A stretch of 64,000 nt of DNA from Ectopseudomonas toyotomiensis (GTDB taxonomy: Bacteria; Pseudomonadota; Gammaproteobacteria; Pseudomonadales; Pseudomonadaceae): positions 488,740 through 552,739 of the forward strand of contig NZ_FOXK01000003.1 of assembly GCF_900115695.1 (NCBI RefSeq), given 5' to 3'. How positions within the stretch are numbered: position 1 is the stretch's first letter; each line of letters starts with the position of its first letter. The notes beneath the pieces were generated by a model that saw only the letters and a program-made list of their open reading frames with translations, had not been told where the DNA came from and ran no database searches. Position numbers and translations under genes: made by a program. Positions 35,677 to 44,052 of the stretch are shown here, in pieces.

Positions 35677-36363
35677 TCAGATGGGCGCCGCGACCGGGGC
35701 CAGGGTCGGGCCGTGCTCGACACGCTCAGGCGCCTTGTGGACCATGGTGTAGGCGTAGTCGACGCCCATGCCGTAGGCACCGGAGTGCTCCTTGACCAGG
35801 GCCATGACGGCGTCGTAGGTGTCGCGGTTCTTCCAGTCGCGTTGCCATTCCAGCAGCACCTGTTGCCAGGTCACCGGCACCACGCCGGCCTGGATCATGC
35901 GCTGCATGGAGTAGTCGTGGGCGGCCTGCGAGGTGCCGCCGGAGGCGTCGGCGACCATGTAGATCTCGTAGCCGGCGTCGTGCATGGCGGAGAGGGCGAA
36001 GGTGGTGTTGCACACCTCGGTCCACAGGCCGGAGACGATGACCTTGTTGCGGCCGTTCTTCTTCAGCGCGTCGCGAACCTTCTGGTCATCCCAGGAGTTC
36101 ATCGAGGTGCGCTCCAGCAGCGGCGCGTCGGGGAATACGGCGAGCAGTTCGGGATAGGTGTGGCCGGAGAAGCTCTCGGTCTCGACCGTGGTGATGATGG
36201 TCGGCACGTTGAAGATCTTGGCCGCCTTGGCCAGGCCCACGGTGTTGTTCTTCAGGGTTTGCCGATCGATGCTCTGCACGCCGAAGGCCATTTGCGGCTG
36301 TTGGTCGATGAAGATCAACTGGCTGTTGTGCGGGGTCAGGACTTCGGTTTTTGGATTGCTCAT
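35677..36363 (-). CDS. Isochorismatase-family cysteine hydrolase (YcaC-like)
   Basis: A 228-residue protein starting MSNPKTEVLTPHNSQLIFID. The catalytic D20 (FIDQQPQMAF) and the nucleophile C118 (LWTEVCNTTFALSAM) are present, and the spacing agrees with YcaC-type hydrolases. The family hydrolyses amides or ureides; YcaC itself has no firm substrate. An extra ~25-residue tail (HKAPERVEHGPTLAPVAAPI) follows the usual end. It lies 97 bases before the ABM-membrane gene and 138 bases after the HSL esterase on the same strand. Confidence 0.9.
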   Translation of the reverse strand: MSNPKTEVLTPHNSQLIFIDQQPQMAFGVQSIDRQTLKNNTVGLAKAAKIFNVPTIITTVETESFSGHTYPELLAVFPDAPLLERTSMNSWDDQKVRDALKKNGRNKVIVSGLWTEVCNTTFALSAMHDAGYEIYMVADASGGTSQAAHDYSMQRMIQAGVVPVTWQQVLLEWQRDWKNRDTYDAVMALVKEHSGAYGMGVDYAYTMVHKAPERVEHGPTLAPVAAPI

Positions 36364-36501
36364 AGCGGTTACCTGTTGGTGGGGCGGTGGACGATGCACG
36401 CATCCCGTCGGCCGTTGCCGTCGAGAAGGCGAAAGGACTATTGCAGAGCGGCCGCCACCTGGATTGGATGTAACTGCGATTCTGGTATTGGGCTGTGGCG
36501 C

Positions 36502-37479
36502 TCAGGCCAGGTGTTCGCGTAACGCCGCACCAGCCTGCTGCATGGCAGTGCGCACCGCAGGCACCTCGGCGATCACGTTGAGCAGGCCATAGTCATGGAT
36601 CATGCCGTTGTAGCGCACCGCGCTGACCGCGATTCCGGCCGCGCCCAGGCGGCGGGCGTAGGCTTCGCCTTCGTCGCGCAGCACGTCCATCTCGGCGGTC
36701 TGCACCAGTGCTGGCGGCAGGCCTTTGAGTTGTTCCAGGCTGGCGCGCAGTGGCGAGGCGTGGATCTCGTTACGCTGCTTCGGGTCGGTCGTGTAGTTGT
36801 CCCAGAACCATTCCATCATGCCGCGGGTGAGGAAGTGGCCTTCGGCGAACTGGTTGTAGGAGGCGTTGTTGAAGCTGGCGTCGGTCACCGGCCACAGCAG
36901 CAGCTGAAAACGCAGCTTCGGCGTACCGGCCTCTTTCGCCTTGATGGCGACCACCGCCGCCATATTGCCGCCGACACTGTTGCCGGCCACTGCCAGGTGC
37001 GAGGCATCGACACCTATCTGGCTGCCATTGGCGGCCACCCATTGGGTCGCAGCAAAGGCCTGGTTGATCGCAGTCGGGTATTTCGCTTCGGGCGAGGGGG
37101 TGTAGTCGACGTAGATCGCCGCGGCGCCGGAATGCACCACCAGGTCGCGGATCAGCCGTGCGTGGGTGGGATAGTCGCCCAGCACCCAGCCGCCACCGTG
37201 GAAGAACATGAAGCCCGGCAGGTTGCCCTGGCTGCCCGCCGGACGCACCACCACCAGCTTGAGCGTCTGGCCGGCAGCCTCGATGCTGTGTTCACGGGTT
37301 TCCACGGCCGAAAGATCGACCTCGACCGAGGCTTGCGCGCCCACCAGCACGGCGCGAGCTTCCGCAGGCGATAGCCGTTCCAGGGGCGTGCCACCACCGG
37401 CGGCCAGGGCTTCGAGAAAGGATTGTGTGTTGCATTCGACGCCGGGACTGCCGGCGCCCAGGTTGGGGGAAGGCTGCAT
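36502..37479 (-). CDS. HSL-family alpha/beta hydrolase (esterase), cytoplasmic copy
   Basis: A 325-residue hormone-sensitive-lipase-type esterase: oxyanion motif HGGGW (FFHGGGWVLGDYPTHARL), nucleophile elbow GNSVGGN, aspartate in TAEMDVLRDEGEAYARRL and histidine in GMIHDYGLL. The N-terminus MQPSPNLGAGSPGV has no signal peptide. The gene at 62813-63829 is a close paralogue with a signal peptide. It is the first gene of the minus-strand array, divergent from an amino-acid antiporter with a 163-base gap. Substrate unknown; short-chain esters are typical. Confidence 0.9.
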   Translation of the reverse strand: MQPSPNLGAGSPGVECNTQSFLEALAAGGGTPLERLSPAEARAVLVGAQASVEVDLSAVETREHSIEAAGQTLKLVVVRPAGSQGNLPGFMFFHGGGWVLGDYPTHARLIRDLVVHSGAAAIYVDYTPSPEAKYPTAINQAFAATQWVAANGSQIGVDASHLAVAGNSVGGNMAAVVAIKAKEAGTPKLRFQLLLWPVTDASFNNASYNQFAEGHFLTRGMMEWFWDNYTTDPKQRNEIHASPLRASLEQLKGLPPALVQTAEMDVLRDEGEAYARRLGAAGIAVSAVRYNGMIHDYGLLNVIAEVPAVRTAMQQAGAALREHLA

Positions 37480-37642
37480 GGCGATTCACCTCATGATGGC
37501 TGAAGGAGCTGTAGCGCTACTGCGTCGGGCATCTTCTGCCCTTGCGGTCGATCCGGCTTGTACCGGCCTGCCGTTTTGGCATCAGGCTGCTGCCGGGCTG
37601 CTAGAGTGAGAGCGGAGTCGCTGGCGTCCGCACGAGGTGGGC

Positions 37643-39070
37643 ATGACAGGGGAAAGTCGCAAGCTGGGCCTGGGGGCGCTGACCGCACTGGTGGTGGGCT
37701 CGATGGTCGGCGGCGGGATCTTCTCGCTGCCGCAGAACATCGCCGCGCGGGCCGATGTCGGCGCGGTGCTGATCGGCTGGGGCATCACCGCGGTGGGCAT
37801 GTTGGCGCTGGCCTTCGTGTTCCAGAACCTGGCCAACCGCAAGCCGCAGCTCGATGGCGGGGTGTACGTCTACGCCAAGGCGGGCCTCGGCGATTACATG
37901 GGTTTTTCCTCGGCCTGGGGCTACTGGATCAGCGCCTGGCTGGGCAATGTCGGCTACTTCGTCCTGCTGTTCTCCACCCTCGGTTATTTCTTCCCGGCCT
38001 TCGGCCAAGGCAACACGCCGCTGGCCATCGCCTGCGCCTCGGGGTTGCTGTGGTGCGTGCACGCCCTGGTGCTGCGCGGCATCAAGGAAGCGGCGCTGAT
38101 CAACCTGATCACCACCGTGGCCAAGCTGGTGCCGATCCTGCTGTTCATCGTCATTGTCGGCCTGGCCTTCGACCGCGACGTCTTCACCCGTGATATCTGG
38201 GGCCGCAGCAACCCGCAGTTCGGCGGCGTGCTGGAGCAGGTGCGCAACATGATGCTGGTCACCGTGTTCGTGTTCATAGGCATCGAAGGGGCGAGCGTGT
38301 ACTCGTCGCGTGCCGAGCGCCGCCGCGATGTGGGCAAGGCCACGGTGATCGGTTTTCTCGGTGTGCTGGCGCTGCTGATGCTGGTCAACCTGCTGTCGCT
38401 GGGGGTGATGACCCAGCCCGAGCTGGCGGCGCTGCAGAACCCGTCCATGGCCGGAGTGCTGGAGCATGTGGTAGGGCGTTGGGGGGCGGTGCTGATCAGC
38501 ATCGGCCTGGCGGTGTCGCTGCTTGGTGCGCTGCTGTCCTGGGCGCTGCTGTGCGCAGAAATCCTCTTCGTCTCCGCCAAGGACGGCACCATGCCGGTCT
38601 TCCTGCGCAAGGAGAACGCCAACCAGGTGCCGGTCAACGCGCTGTGGCTGACCAACGGCATGATCCAGCTGTTTCTGCTGATCACCCTGTTTTCCCAGGG
38701 CACCTATCTGTCGCTGATCTACCTGGCCTCGTCGATGATTCTGGTGCCCTACCTGTGGTCGGCGGTCTATGCGCTGTTGCTGGCGCTGCGCGGTGAAACC
38801 TACGAAGGCCAGGCCGGGCTGCGCCGCAAGGATCTAGCCGTCGGCCTGCTGGCGGTGGGCTACGCGATCTGGCTGCTGTATGCCGGCGGGGTCAAGTACC
38901 TGCTGCTATCGGCGCTGCTCTACGCGCCGGGCGCGCTGCTGTTTCGCCAGGCCAAGCGCGAGCAGGGGCAGGTGCTGTTCACCCGCTACGAATGGCCGAT
39001 CTTCGCCGCCGTGTTGCTGACCGCCGTGCTGGCCGGCTATGGCCTGTATGCCGGGCATCTGAGCTTGTAG
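37643..39070 (+). CDS. APC-family basic amino acid/polyamine antiporter (ArcD-like)
   Basis: A 475-residue inner-membrane transporter with about twelve to thirteen hydrophobic segments. The family motif VVGSMVGGGIFSLPQN is at residues ~20-35, with YWISAWLGNVGYF and EGASVYSSRAERRRDVGKAT downstream, as in arginine/ornithine (ArcD) antiporters. The ATG at 37643 has CACGAGG upstream; a GTG two codons earlier is the alternative. No arginine deiminase genes are adjacent, so the substrate is only presumed to be a cationic amino acid or amine. It is divergent from the HSL esterase. Confidence 0.87.
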   Translation: MTGESRKLGLGALTALVVGSMVGGGIFSLPQNIAARADVGAVLIGWGITAVGMLALAFVFQNLANRKPQLDGGVYVYAKAGLGDYMGFSSAWGYWISAWLGNVGYFVLLFSTLGYFFPAFGQGNTPLAIACASGLLWCVHALVLRGIKEAALINLITTVAKLVPILLFIVIVGLAFDRDVFTRDIWGRSNPQFGGVLEQVRNMMLVTVFVFIGIEGASVYSSRAERRRDVGKATVIGFLGVLALLMLVNLLSLGVMTQPELAALQNPSMAGVLEHVVGRWGAVLISIGLAVSLLGALLSWALLCAEILFVSAKDGTMPVFLRKENANQVPVNALWLTNGMIQLFLLITLFSQGTYLSLIYLASSMILVPYLWSAVYALLLALRGETYEGQAGLRRKDLAVGLLAVGYAIWLLYAGGVKYLLLSALLYAPGALLFRQAKREQGQVLFTRYEWPIFAAVLLTAVLAGYGLYAGHLSL

Positions 39071-39138
39071 CGCTGGACAAAGCGGCCAGCGCGCGGATAA
39101 TCCGCCCCATCGCCCTCTGACTCTGGCTTCGCCACTCC

Positions 39139-39543
39139 ATGCGCAAAACCCTGCGTACCGCCCTGATCTGGATGCTGATGCTGGCCCTGCCGGCACAGGC
39201 CATGGCCGCGCTCGGCATGCAGTTGTGCGAGCAGGTGCATCGCAGTGGAGTTCTGCAGATCAGCGCCAGTCAGCATGGCGAGCAAGGTATGCACCACGAC
39301 ATGGCGGCCGACAGCGCACATGGTGTGCATCAGGACGCCGCCCCGGTGGCCAGCAGCGAGGCTCCCGCCGATGGCAGCCTCTGCACCCTGTGCGCCTTCT
39401 GCGTCGGTGTCGCCGCGCCCAGCCAGCCATTTCTGAATGACTCTGCCCTGCAAACCGTCGAGCCGGCTACAGCCTGGCCCGACCGCCTTATCGTCGGCGT
39501 GGCCGACACGCCCGAACGCCCCCCGCGTCTTTCTCTCGCCTGA
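39139..39543 (+). CDS. Small secreted His/Cys-containing protein (DUF2946-like)
   Basis: A 134-residue protein with a signal peptide (LIWMLMLALPAQAMAA). The mature part is rich in His and Met (HGEQGMHHDMAADSAHGVH) and carries a CTLCAFC cysteine cluster near residue 93. This fits a periplasmic metal-binding protein; DUF2946 proteins often sit next to copper or TonB genes. It is the first of six co-directional genes ending with cusF. Copper binding is inferred from composition and neighbours. Confidence 0.75.
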   Translation: MRKTLRTALIWMLMLALPAQAMAALGMQLCEQVHRSGVLQISASQHGEQGMHHDMAADSAHGVHQDAAPVASSEAPADGSLCTLCAFCVGVAAPSQPFLNDSALQTVEPATAWPDRLIVGVADTPERPPRLSLA

Positions 39544-39617
39544 GCCCCTTAGGTAGCGCCGTCCTGCGGCGCCTGTAGCTCACGCGGCCGCCTGGCCGCC
39601 GTACGCGAGAACACATC

Positions 39618-39917
39618 ATGACTTTGCAATTCCCTGCCGGATGGCTGCTGGGCATCGCTACCCTGGCGCTGCCCGGCATGCTGATGGCGGCCCAGCCCGA
39701 CCCGCTGGACGCCAACGCCGCCGTGCCGGCGCAGGATTACCGTTCCCCTCTGCAAGACTACCGCGCCCAGGCCGACGAGCCGTTGCAGGATTGGCGCGCG
39801 GCCAACGATCTGGTCGGCCGTATCGGCGGCTGGCGCACCTACAGCATGGAAGGCTGGGAGCAGCCGGCCGAGCAGGGCGCCGAGCCCGTCGAGGGAGGTG
39901 GCCATGACCACCATTAA
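39618..39917 (+). CDS. Small periplasmic protein of the copper cluster
   Basis: A 99-residue protein with an N-terminal signal peptide (GWLLGIATLALPGMLMA) and the repeated motif QDYRSPLQDYRAQADEPLQD (two to three QDYR/QDWR units). The C-terminus ends GGGHDHH, a possible metal site. It overlaps the start of the TolC-like gene by 14 bases, so the two are coupled. The family is unknown to me by name; such proteins precede CusC-like genes in other Pseudomonas copper clusters. Confidence 0.7.
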   Translation: MTLQFPAGWLLGIATLALPGMLMAAQPDPLDANAAVPAQDYRSPLQDYRAQADEPLQDWRAANDLVGRIGGWRTYSMEGWEQPAEQGAEPVEGGGHDHH

Positions 39918-41304
39918 ACCCGCCGTACTGCTCTGCGCCGCGTTGCTGCTGGCCGGCTGCGCCGGCTTCAGCCAGGACGGCGGCTTCGACCCGGTGCAGC
40001 AAAGCGCCGAGCGCCAGCTGGACAAGCAACTGCTGTGGGCTCGCGACGAAGCCGGGCGCAGCCAAATCGAGGTGCGGGTCGCCGAGCTGCTGGCCGAACC
40101 CCTGAGCCTGGACGCCGCGGTGCAGCTGGCGCTGCTCAACAATCGCGGCCTGCAGGCGTCTTTCGACGAGTTGGGCATCGGCGAGGCCGAGCGCGTGCAG
40201 GCCGGGCGCCTGCCCAACCCCGGCTTCTCCTACGGGCGTCTGGAAAAGGGCAGCGAGGTCGAATACGAGCGCGGCCTGCACCTGAATCTGGCGCGGCTGA
40301 TCGCCCTGCCGCTGACCTCGCGCCTGGAAGGCCGGCGCTTCGAGCAGCTGCAGCGGCAGACCAGCCTGGCGGTGTTCGAGCTCGCCAGCGAGACGCGCAA
40401 GGCCTGGTACCAGGCGGTTGCCGCCGAGGAGAGCCTGGTCTACGCGCGGCAGGTGCTGGACGCCGCCGAAGCCGGCGCCGAGCTGGCCCGGCGCATGGCC
40501 GCAGTGGGCAACTTCAGCAAGCTGCAGCAGGCCGAGCAGCAGAACTTCTACGCCGAGGCCGGCATCGGTCTGTTGCAGGCCGAACAGGCGCGGGTGCGCA
40601 GCCGCGAACAGCTGACCCGTCTGCTCGGCCTGTGGGGCGAGCAGCTCGACTACCGCCTGCCCGAACGCCTGCCGGCGTTGCCGAAAACCGCGGACGAGTT
40701 GCCGGACGTAGAGCGCCTGGCCATGAACCAGCGCCAGGACATCCAGGCCGTGCGCCTGGATGCCGAGCGCCTGGCGCAGAACCTCGGCCTGACCCGCACC
40801 ACGCGTTTCATCAACTTGCTGGAGCTGGGTGTGGTCAACAACCGCTCCAACGAGGAGCCGACCCAGCGCGGCTACGAGATCAGCGTCGAGCTGCCGCTGT
40901 TCGACTGGAGCGGCGCCAAGGTGGCGCGGGCCGAGGCGCAGTATCGTCAGGCGCTCAACCGCGCCGCCGAGACGGCGATCAACGCGCGTTCGCAGGTGCG
41001 CGAGGCCTACCACGCCTACCGCAACGCCTTCGAGCTGGCGCAGCACTACCGCACCGAGGTGCTGCCGCTGCGTCAGCGCATCGCCGAGGAAAACCTGCTG
41101 CGCTACAACGGCATGTTCATCAGCACCTTCGACCTGCTTGCCGATGCGCGCCGCCAGGTGCAGGCGGTGGATGGCTACCTGCAGGCGCAGCGCGCCTTCT
41201 GGCTGGCGCGCGCTGACCTCGACATGGCCCTGTTGGGCGCCCCCAATCCCTCGCTCGGCGCGGCGCCTGCCGCAGCTGCCGAGCCGGCCGCCGCCGGCCA
41301 TTGA
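39904..41304 (+). CDS. TolC-family outer-membrane lipoprotein (CusC/CzcC-like)
   Basis: A 466-residue outer-membrane efflux channel. The lipobox LLAGC places the lipidated Cys at residue 19. Two TolC repeat units follow, with long coiled coils rich in Ala, Arg and Glu (e.g. ETRKAWYQAVAAEESLVYAR, AQYRQALNRAAETAINARSQ). The ATG at 39904 is chosen for its distance to GGAGG; a GTG at 39898 is also in frame. No RND pump or membrane-fusion gene is adjacent, which is unusual for CusC. The tail is Ala/Pro-rich and ends GH. Confidence 0.88.
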   Translation: MTTIKPAVLLCAALLLAGCAGFSQDGGFDPVQQSAERQLDKQLLWARDEAGRSQIEVRVAELLAEPLSLDAAVQLALLNNRGLQASFDELGIGEAERVQAGRLPNPGFSYGRLEKGSEVEYERGLHLNLARLIALPLTSRLEGRRFEQLQRQTSLAVFELASETRKAWYQAVAAEESLVYARQVLDAAEAGAELARRMAAVGNFSKLQQAEQQNFYAEAGIGLLQAEQARVRSREQLTRLLGLWGEQLDYRLPERLPALPKTADELPDVERLAMNQRQDIQAVRLDAERLAQNLGLTRTTRFINLLELGVVNNRSNEEPTQRGYEISVELPLFDWSGAKVARAEAQYRQALNRAAETAINARSQVREAYHAYRNAFELAQHYRTEVLPLRQRIAEENLLRYNGMFISTFDLLADARRQVQAVDGYLQAQRAFWLARADLDMALLGAPNPSLGAAPAAAAEPAAAGH

Positions 41305-41320
41305 ACAAGGAATTTCCCAG

Positions 41321-42733
41321 ATGGTTTCACGACGCGATTTCTTTCTCGGGGCCGGCGCCATCGGCGCTGCGGTGGCCACTTCGGCGGTCAGCCGGGTGGC
41401 CATGGCGGCCCTGCCCGAACCGGTGCTGCAGGCCAGCGCCGACACCCAGCCGCCGCTGCAGCCGAACAGCGGGCGACCCTACAACCCGGTGGTGACGCTT
41501 AACGGCTGGACCCTGCCGTGGCGCATGAACAATGGCGTCAAGGAGTTCCACCTGGTCGCCGAGCCGGTGGTGCGCGAGCTGGCGCCCGGCTACAAGGCCC
41601 ACCTGTGGGGCTACAACGGCCAGTCGCCGGGACCGACCATCGAGGTGGTGGAGGGCGACCGGGTGCGCATCTTCGTCACCAACAAGCTGCCCGAGCACAC
41701 CAGCATCCACTGGCACGGCCAGCGCCTGCCCAACGGCATGGACGGCGTGGCGGGCCTGACCCAGCAGGCGATCCCAGTGGGTAAGACCTTCGTCTACGAG
41801 TTCGTCGCCCGCCGCCCCGGCACCTTCATGTACCACCCACACGCCGACGAGATGGTGCAGATGGCCATGGGCATGATGGGGTTCTGGGTCACTCACCCCA
41901 GAGAGCATCACCCATTGATCGCCGAGGTGGACCGCGACTACTGCTTCCTGCTCAGCGCCTACGACATCGAGCCGGGCGCCTACACGCCGAAGATCATGCA
42001 GATGCTCGACTTCAACCTGTGGACCTTCAACAGCCGCGTGTTCCCTGGCATCGACCCGCTGGTGGCGTGCCAGGGCGAGCGCGTGCGCCTGCGCGTCGGC
42101 AACCTGACCATGACCAACCACCCGATCCACCTGCACGGCCACGAATTCGAGGTCACCGGCACCGACGGCGGGCCGACCCCGCTCGGCTCGCGCTGGCCGG
42201 AGGTGACCGCCGACGTGGCGGTGGGGCAGATGCGCCAGCTCGAGTTCATCGCCGACGAGGAGGGCGACTGGGCCCTGCACTGCCACAAGAGTCACCACAC
42301 CATGAACGCCATGGGCCACGACGTGCCGACCCTGGTCGGCGTCGATCACCGCGACATGACCCGCAAGATCGCCAAGCTGGTGCCGGACTACATGGTGATG
42401 GGCGAGCGCGGCATGGCCGACATGGCGGAGATGCAGATGCCGCTGCCGGACAACACCGTGCCGATGATGACCGGCGACGGCCCCTTCGGCTCGGTGGAGA
42501 TGGGCGGCATGTTCACCATGCTCAAGGTGCGCAAGGAGCAGGCCGCCGGCGACTACCGCGACCCGGGCTGGTTCAAGCATCCGGCCGGCACGGTGGCCTA
42601 TGAGTGGAAGGGCGCATTGGCCAACCCGAGCCGCTCGCACGACGGCGGTGGTCAGTCGATGCCGCTCAAGCAGCCGCTCGAGGCGCCGGTGGAAGTGCAG
42701 GTACGCAAGCCTGGTGGTCATGCCGGGCATTGA
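41321..42733 (+). CDS. Multicopper oxidase (CopA/CueO-like), Tat-exported
   Basis: A 470-residue laccase-like enzyme with a twin-arginine signal (VSRRDFFLGAGAIGAAVATS). All copper-site motifs are present: HWHG at 130-133, HPH at 172-174, HPIHLHGH at 267-274, and HCHKSHHTMNAM at 320-331 with the T1 Cys321, His326 and Met331. A Met-rich stretch (ADMAEMQMPLPDNTVPMM) may bind Cu(I). It oxidises Cu(I) in the periplasm. The ATG at 41321 follows AACAAGGAA; the frame stays open for ~490 bases upstream without a credible start. It lies 16 bases after the TolC-like gene. Confidence 0.93.
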   Translation: MVSRRDFFLGAGAIGAAVATSAVSRVAMAALPEPVLQASADTQPPLQPNSGRPYNPVVTLNGWTLPWRMNNGVKEFHLVAEPVVRELAPGYKAHLWGYNGQSPGPTIEVVEGDRVRIFVTNKLPEHTSIHWHGQRLPNGMDGVAGLTQQAIPVGKTFVYEFVARRPGTFMYHPHADEMVQMAMGMMGFWVTHPREHHPLIAEVDRDYCFLLSAYDIEPGAYTPKIMQMLDFNLWTFNSRVFPGIDPLVACQGERVRLRVGNLTMTNHPIHLHGHEFEVTGTDGGPTPLGSRWPEVTADVAVGQMRQLEFIADEEGDWALHCHKSHHTMNAMGHDVPTLVGVDHRDMTRKIAKLVPDYMVMGERGMADMAEMQMPLPDNTVPMMTGDGPFGSVEMGGMFTMLKVRKEQAAGDYRDPGWFKHPAGTVAYEWKGALANPSRSHDGGGQSMPLKQPLEAPVEVQVRKPGGHAGH

Positions 42734-42784
42734 CGGGGCGGGCTGCCACGCGGCTCGGTCCCCATAGCAAGCGAGGATTCACAG

Positions 42785-43279
42785 ATGAAAACAGCACAGT
42801 TACTGGTTCTGACCCTGATCGGGCTGCTCGGCAGCTCGGCAGCGCTGGCCCACAGCGAGACGTACGGGGGCCATCAGGCCGCCGCAACGATCAGGGAGCA
42901 GAAACCCTGGGGCATCGCCGGTGATGCGGCGCAGGTCGGCCGCACCATCGAGATCCGCATGACCGACCGGATGCGCTTCACCCCGGATCGGCTGCAGGTC
43001 AGGCAGGGCGAGACCATTCGTTTCGTCCACCACAACGACGGCAAGATCCTCCACGAGTTCGTCATCGGTACCCGCAAAACCCTGGATGAACACGCCGAGG
43101 CGATGCTGCGTTTTCCCGGAATGCAGCACGACGAGCCCTATATGGCCCACGTTGCGCCGGGGCAGAGCGGCGAGATGATCTGGACCTTCAACCGCGCCGG
43201 CGAATTCGACTTCGCCTGCCTGATCGCCGGCCACTACCAGGCCGGTATGGTCGGCACCATCCAGGTGCAGGCCGATTGA
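42785..43279 (+). CDS. Cupredoxin-family periplasmic copper protein
   Basis: A 164-residue protein with a signal peptide (LLVLTLIGLLGSSAALA) and a plastocyanin/azurin-like fold. Candidate type-1 copper ligands are His in ILHEFVIG, Cys in FDFACLIAGH, the following His and Met in HYQAGM. The AGH loop gives C-x4-H-x4-M spacing. It follows the multicopper oxidase by 51 bases and probably shuttles copper or electrons to it. Start ATG at 42785. Confidence 0.88.
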   Translation: MKTAQLLVLTLIGLLGSSAALAHSETYGGHQAAATIREQKPWGIAGDAAQVGRTIEIRMTDRMRFTPDRLQVRQGETIRFVHHNDGKILHEFVIGTRKTLDEHAEAMLRFPGMQHDEPYMAHVAPGQSGEMIWTFNRAGEFDFACLIAGHYQAGMVGTIQVQAD

Positions 43280-43298
43280 CCTACGAGAGGAAACACGC

Positions 43299-43592
43299 AT
43301 GAAGAAGCCATTGCTGATCGCGGCGCTGGCCGCCCTGTTCAGCCTGCCGTTGCAGGCCGCCGACTCCGCGCCGCTGAGCCAGGGCGAGATACGCAAGGTG
43401 GACGTCGCCGCGCAGAAGATCACCCTGCGTCACGGCCCCATCGCCAGTATCGGCATGCCGCCGATGACCATGGTGTTCGAGGTCGAGAAGCCGGAACTGC
43501 TGGAAGGGCTTTCAGCGGGGGAGAAGGTGCAGTTTCAAGCGCAGCAGCAGGGTAACCGTTACATCGTTACCGAACTGCAGGTAGTGGAGTAG
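43299..43592 (+). CDS. CusF-like periplasmic copper chaperone
   Basis: A 97-residue protein with a signal peptide (LLIAALAALFSLPLQA) and a CusF OB fold. The Cu(I)-binding residues are visible: His in LRHGPIASIGMPPMTMVF and the two Met of MPPMTM. CusF passes copper to efflux systems. It is the last gene of the copper operon, 19 bases after the cupredoxin, and ends before a hairpin at 43602-43629. Confidence 0.9.
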   Translation: MKKPLLIAALAALFSLPLQAADSAPLSQGEIRKVDVAAQKITLRHGPIASIGMPPMTMVFEVEKPELLEGLSAGEKVQFQAQQQGNRYIVTELQVVE

Positions 43593-43601
43593 TCAGGAGA
43601 A

Positions 43602-43629
43602 CCGGCCCGGGCATTGCGCTCCGGGCCGG
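43602..43629. terminator. Hairpin between cusF-like and HU genes
   Basis: Perfect 9-base stem CCGGCCCGG/CCGGGCCGG with a 10-base loop lies between the convergent cusF and HU genes. There is no clear T-tract on either side, so terminator function is likely but unproven. Confidence 0.5.
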
Positions 43630-43636
43630 CGAACAC

Positions 43637-43915
43637 TCAGTTCAGGCCGTCGGTCAGGGCCTTGGCAGGTACCAGCTTGACCACTTTCTTGGCAGCGATT
43701 TCGATGCTCTTGCCGGTCTGCGGGTTACGGCCAGTGCGCGCTGGGCGCTCACTCACTTTCAGCTTGCCGATGCCTGGCAGGGTGATCTCACCGTCGTTTT
43801 CCAGTGCGTCGCCGACAATTTCGCCCAGCTGATCGATCAGGGTGCGGACAGTGGCTTTGGGCAGGGATACGGCCTCGGCCAGGTCGCTGATCAGTTGGTC
43901 TTTGGTGATTGCCAT
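43637..43915 (-). CDS. HU-family histone-like DNA-binding protein
   Basis: A 92-residue HU/IHF-fold protein starting MAITKDQLISDLAEAVSLPK, with GEITLPGIGKLKVSERPARTGRNP (DNA-binding arm) and EIAAKKVVKLVPAKALTDGL. The start at 43913-43915 follows the family; a longer reading frame upstream lacks homology. From memory it is closer to the third Pseudomonas HU (PA3940/HupN type) than to HupA or HupB. The transcript starts in the 137-base gap to the lipase gene. Confidence 0.9.
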   Translation of the reverse strand: MAITKDQLISDLAEAVSLPKATVRTLIDQLGEIVGDALENDGEITLPGIGKLKVSERPARTGRNPQTGKSIEIAAKKVVKLVPAKALTDGLN

Positions 43916-44007
43916 GATGTAACTCCGTTTGCAGGTGAGAGGTTCGATGCTGCCGATATGGATCTGTGCAGTCGAAAACGTGGGAACGCTAACATAAAAG
44001 AGGTGAT

Positions 44008-44035
44008 TCGGCAGTGCCGCAACGGGCACTGCCGA
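44008..44035 (-). terminator. Hairpin after the lipase-like gene
   Basis: An 11-base perfect stem TCGGCAGTGCC/GGCACTGCCGA with a 6-base loop lies 17 bases beyond the lipase-like stop on the minus strand. Read in that direction it is followed by CACCTCTTTTATG, a weak T-tract. Confidence 0.55.
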
Positions 44036-44052
44036 TAGGGCTTAGTGTCGCA

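Noticed and set aside
40829..41320. Open frame upstream of and in frame with the multicopper oxidase
   Set aside because: It lies inside the TolC-like gene in another frame; the Tat signal and ribosome site fix the start at 41321.
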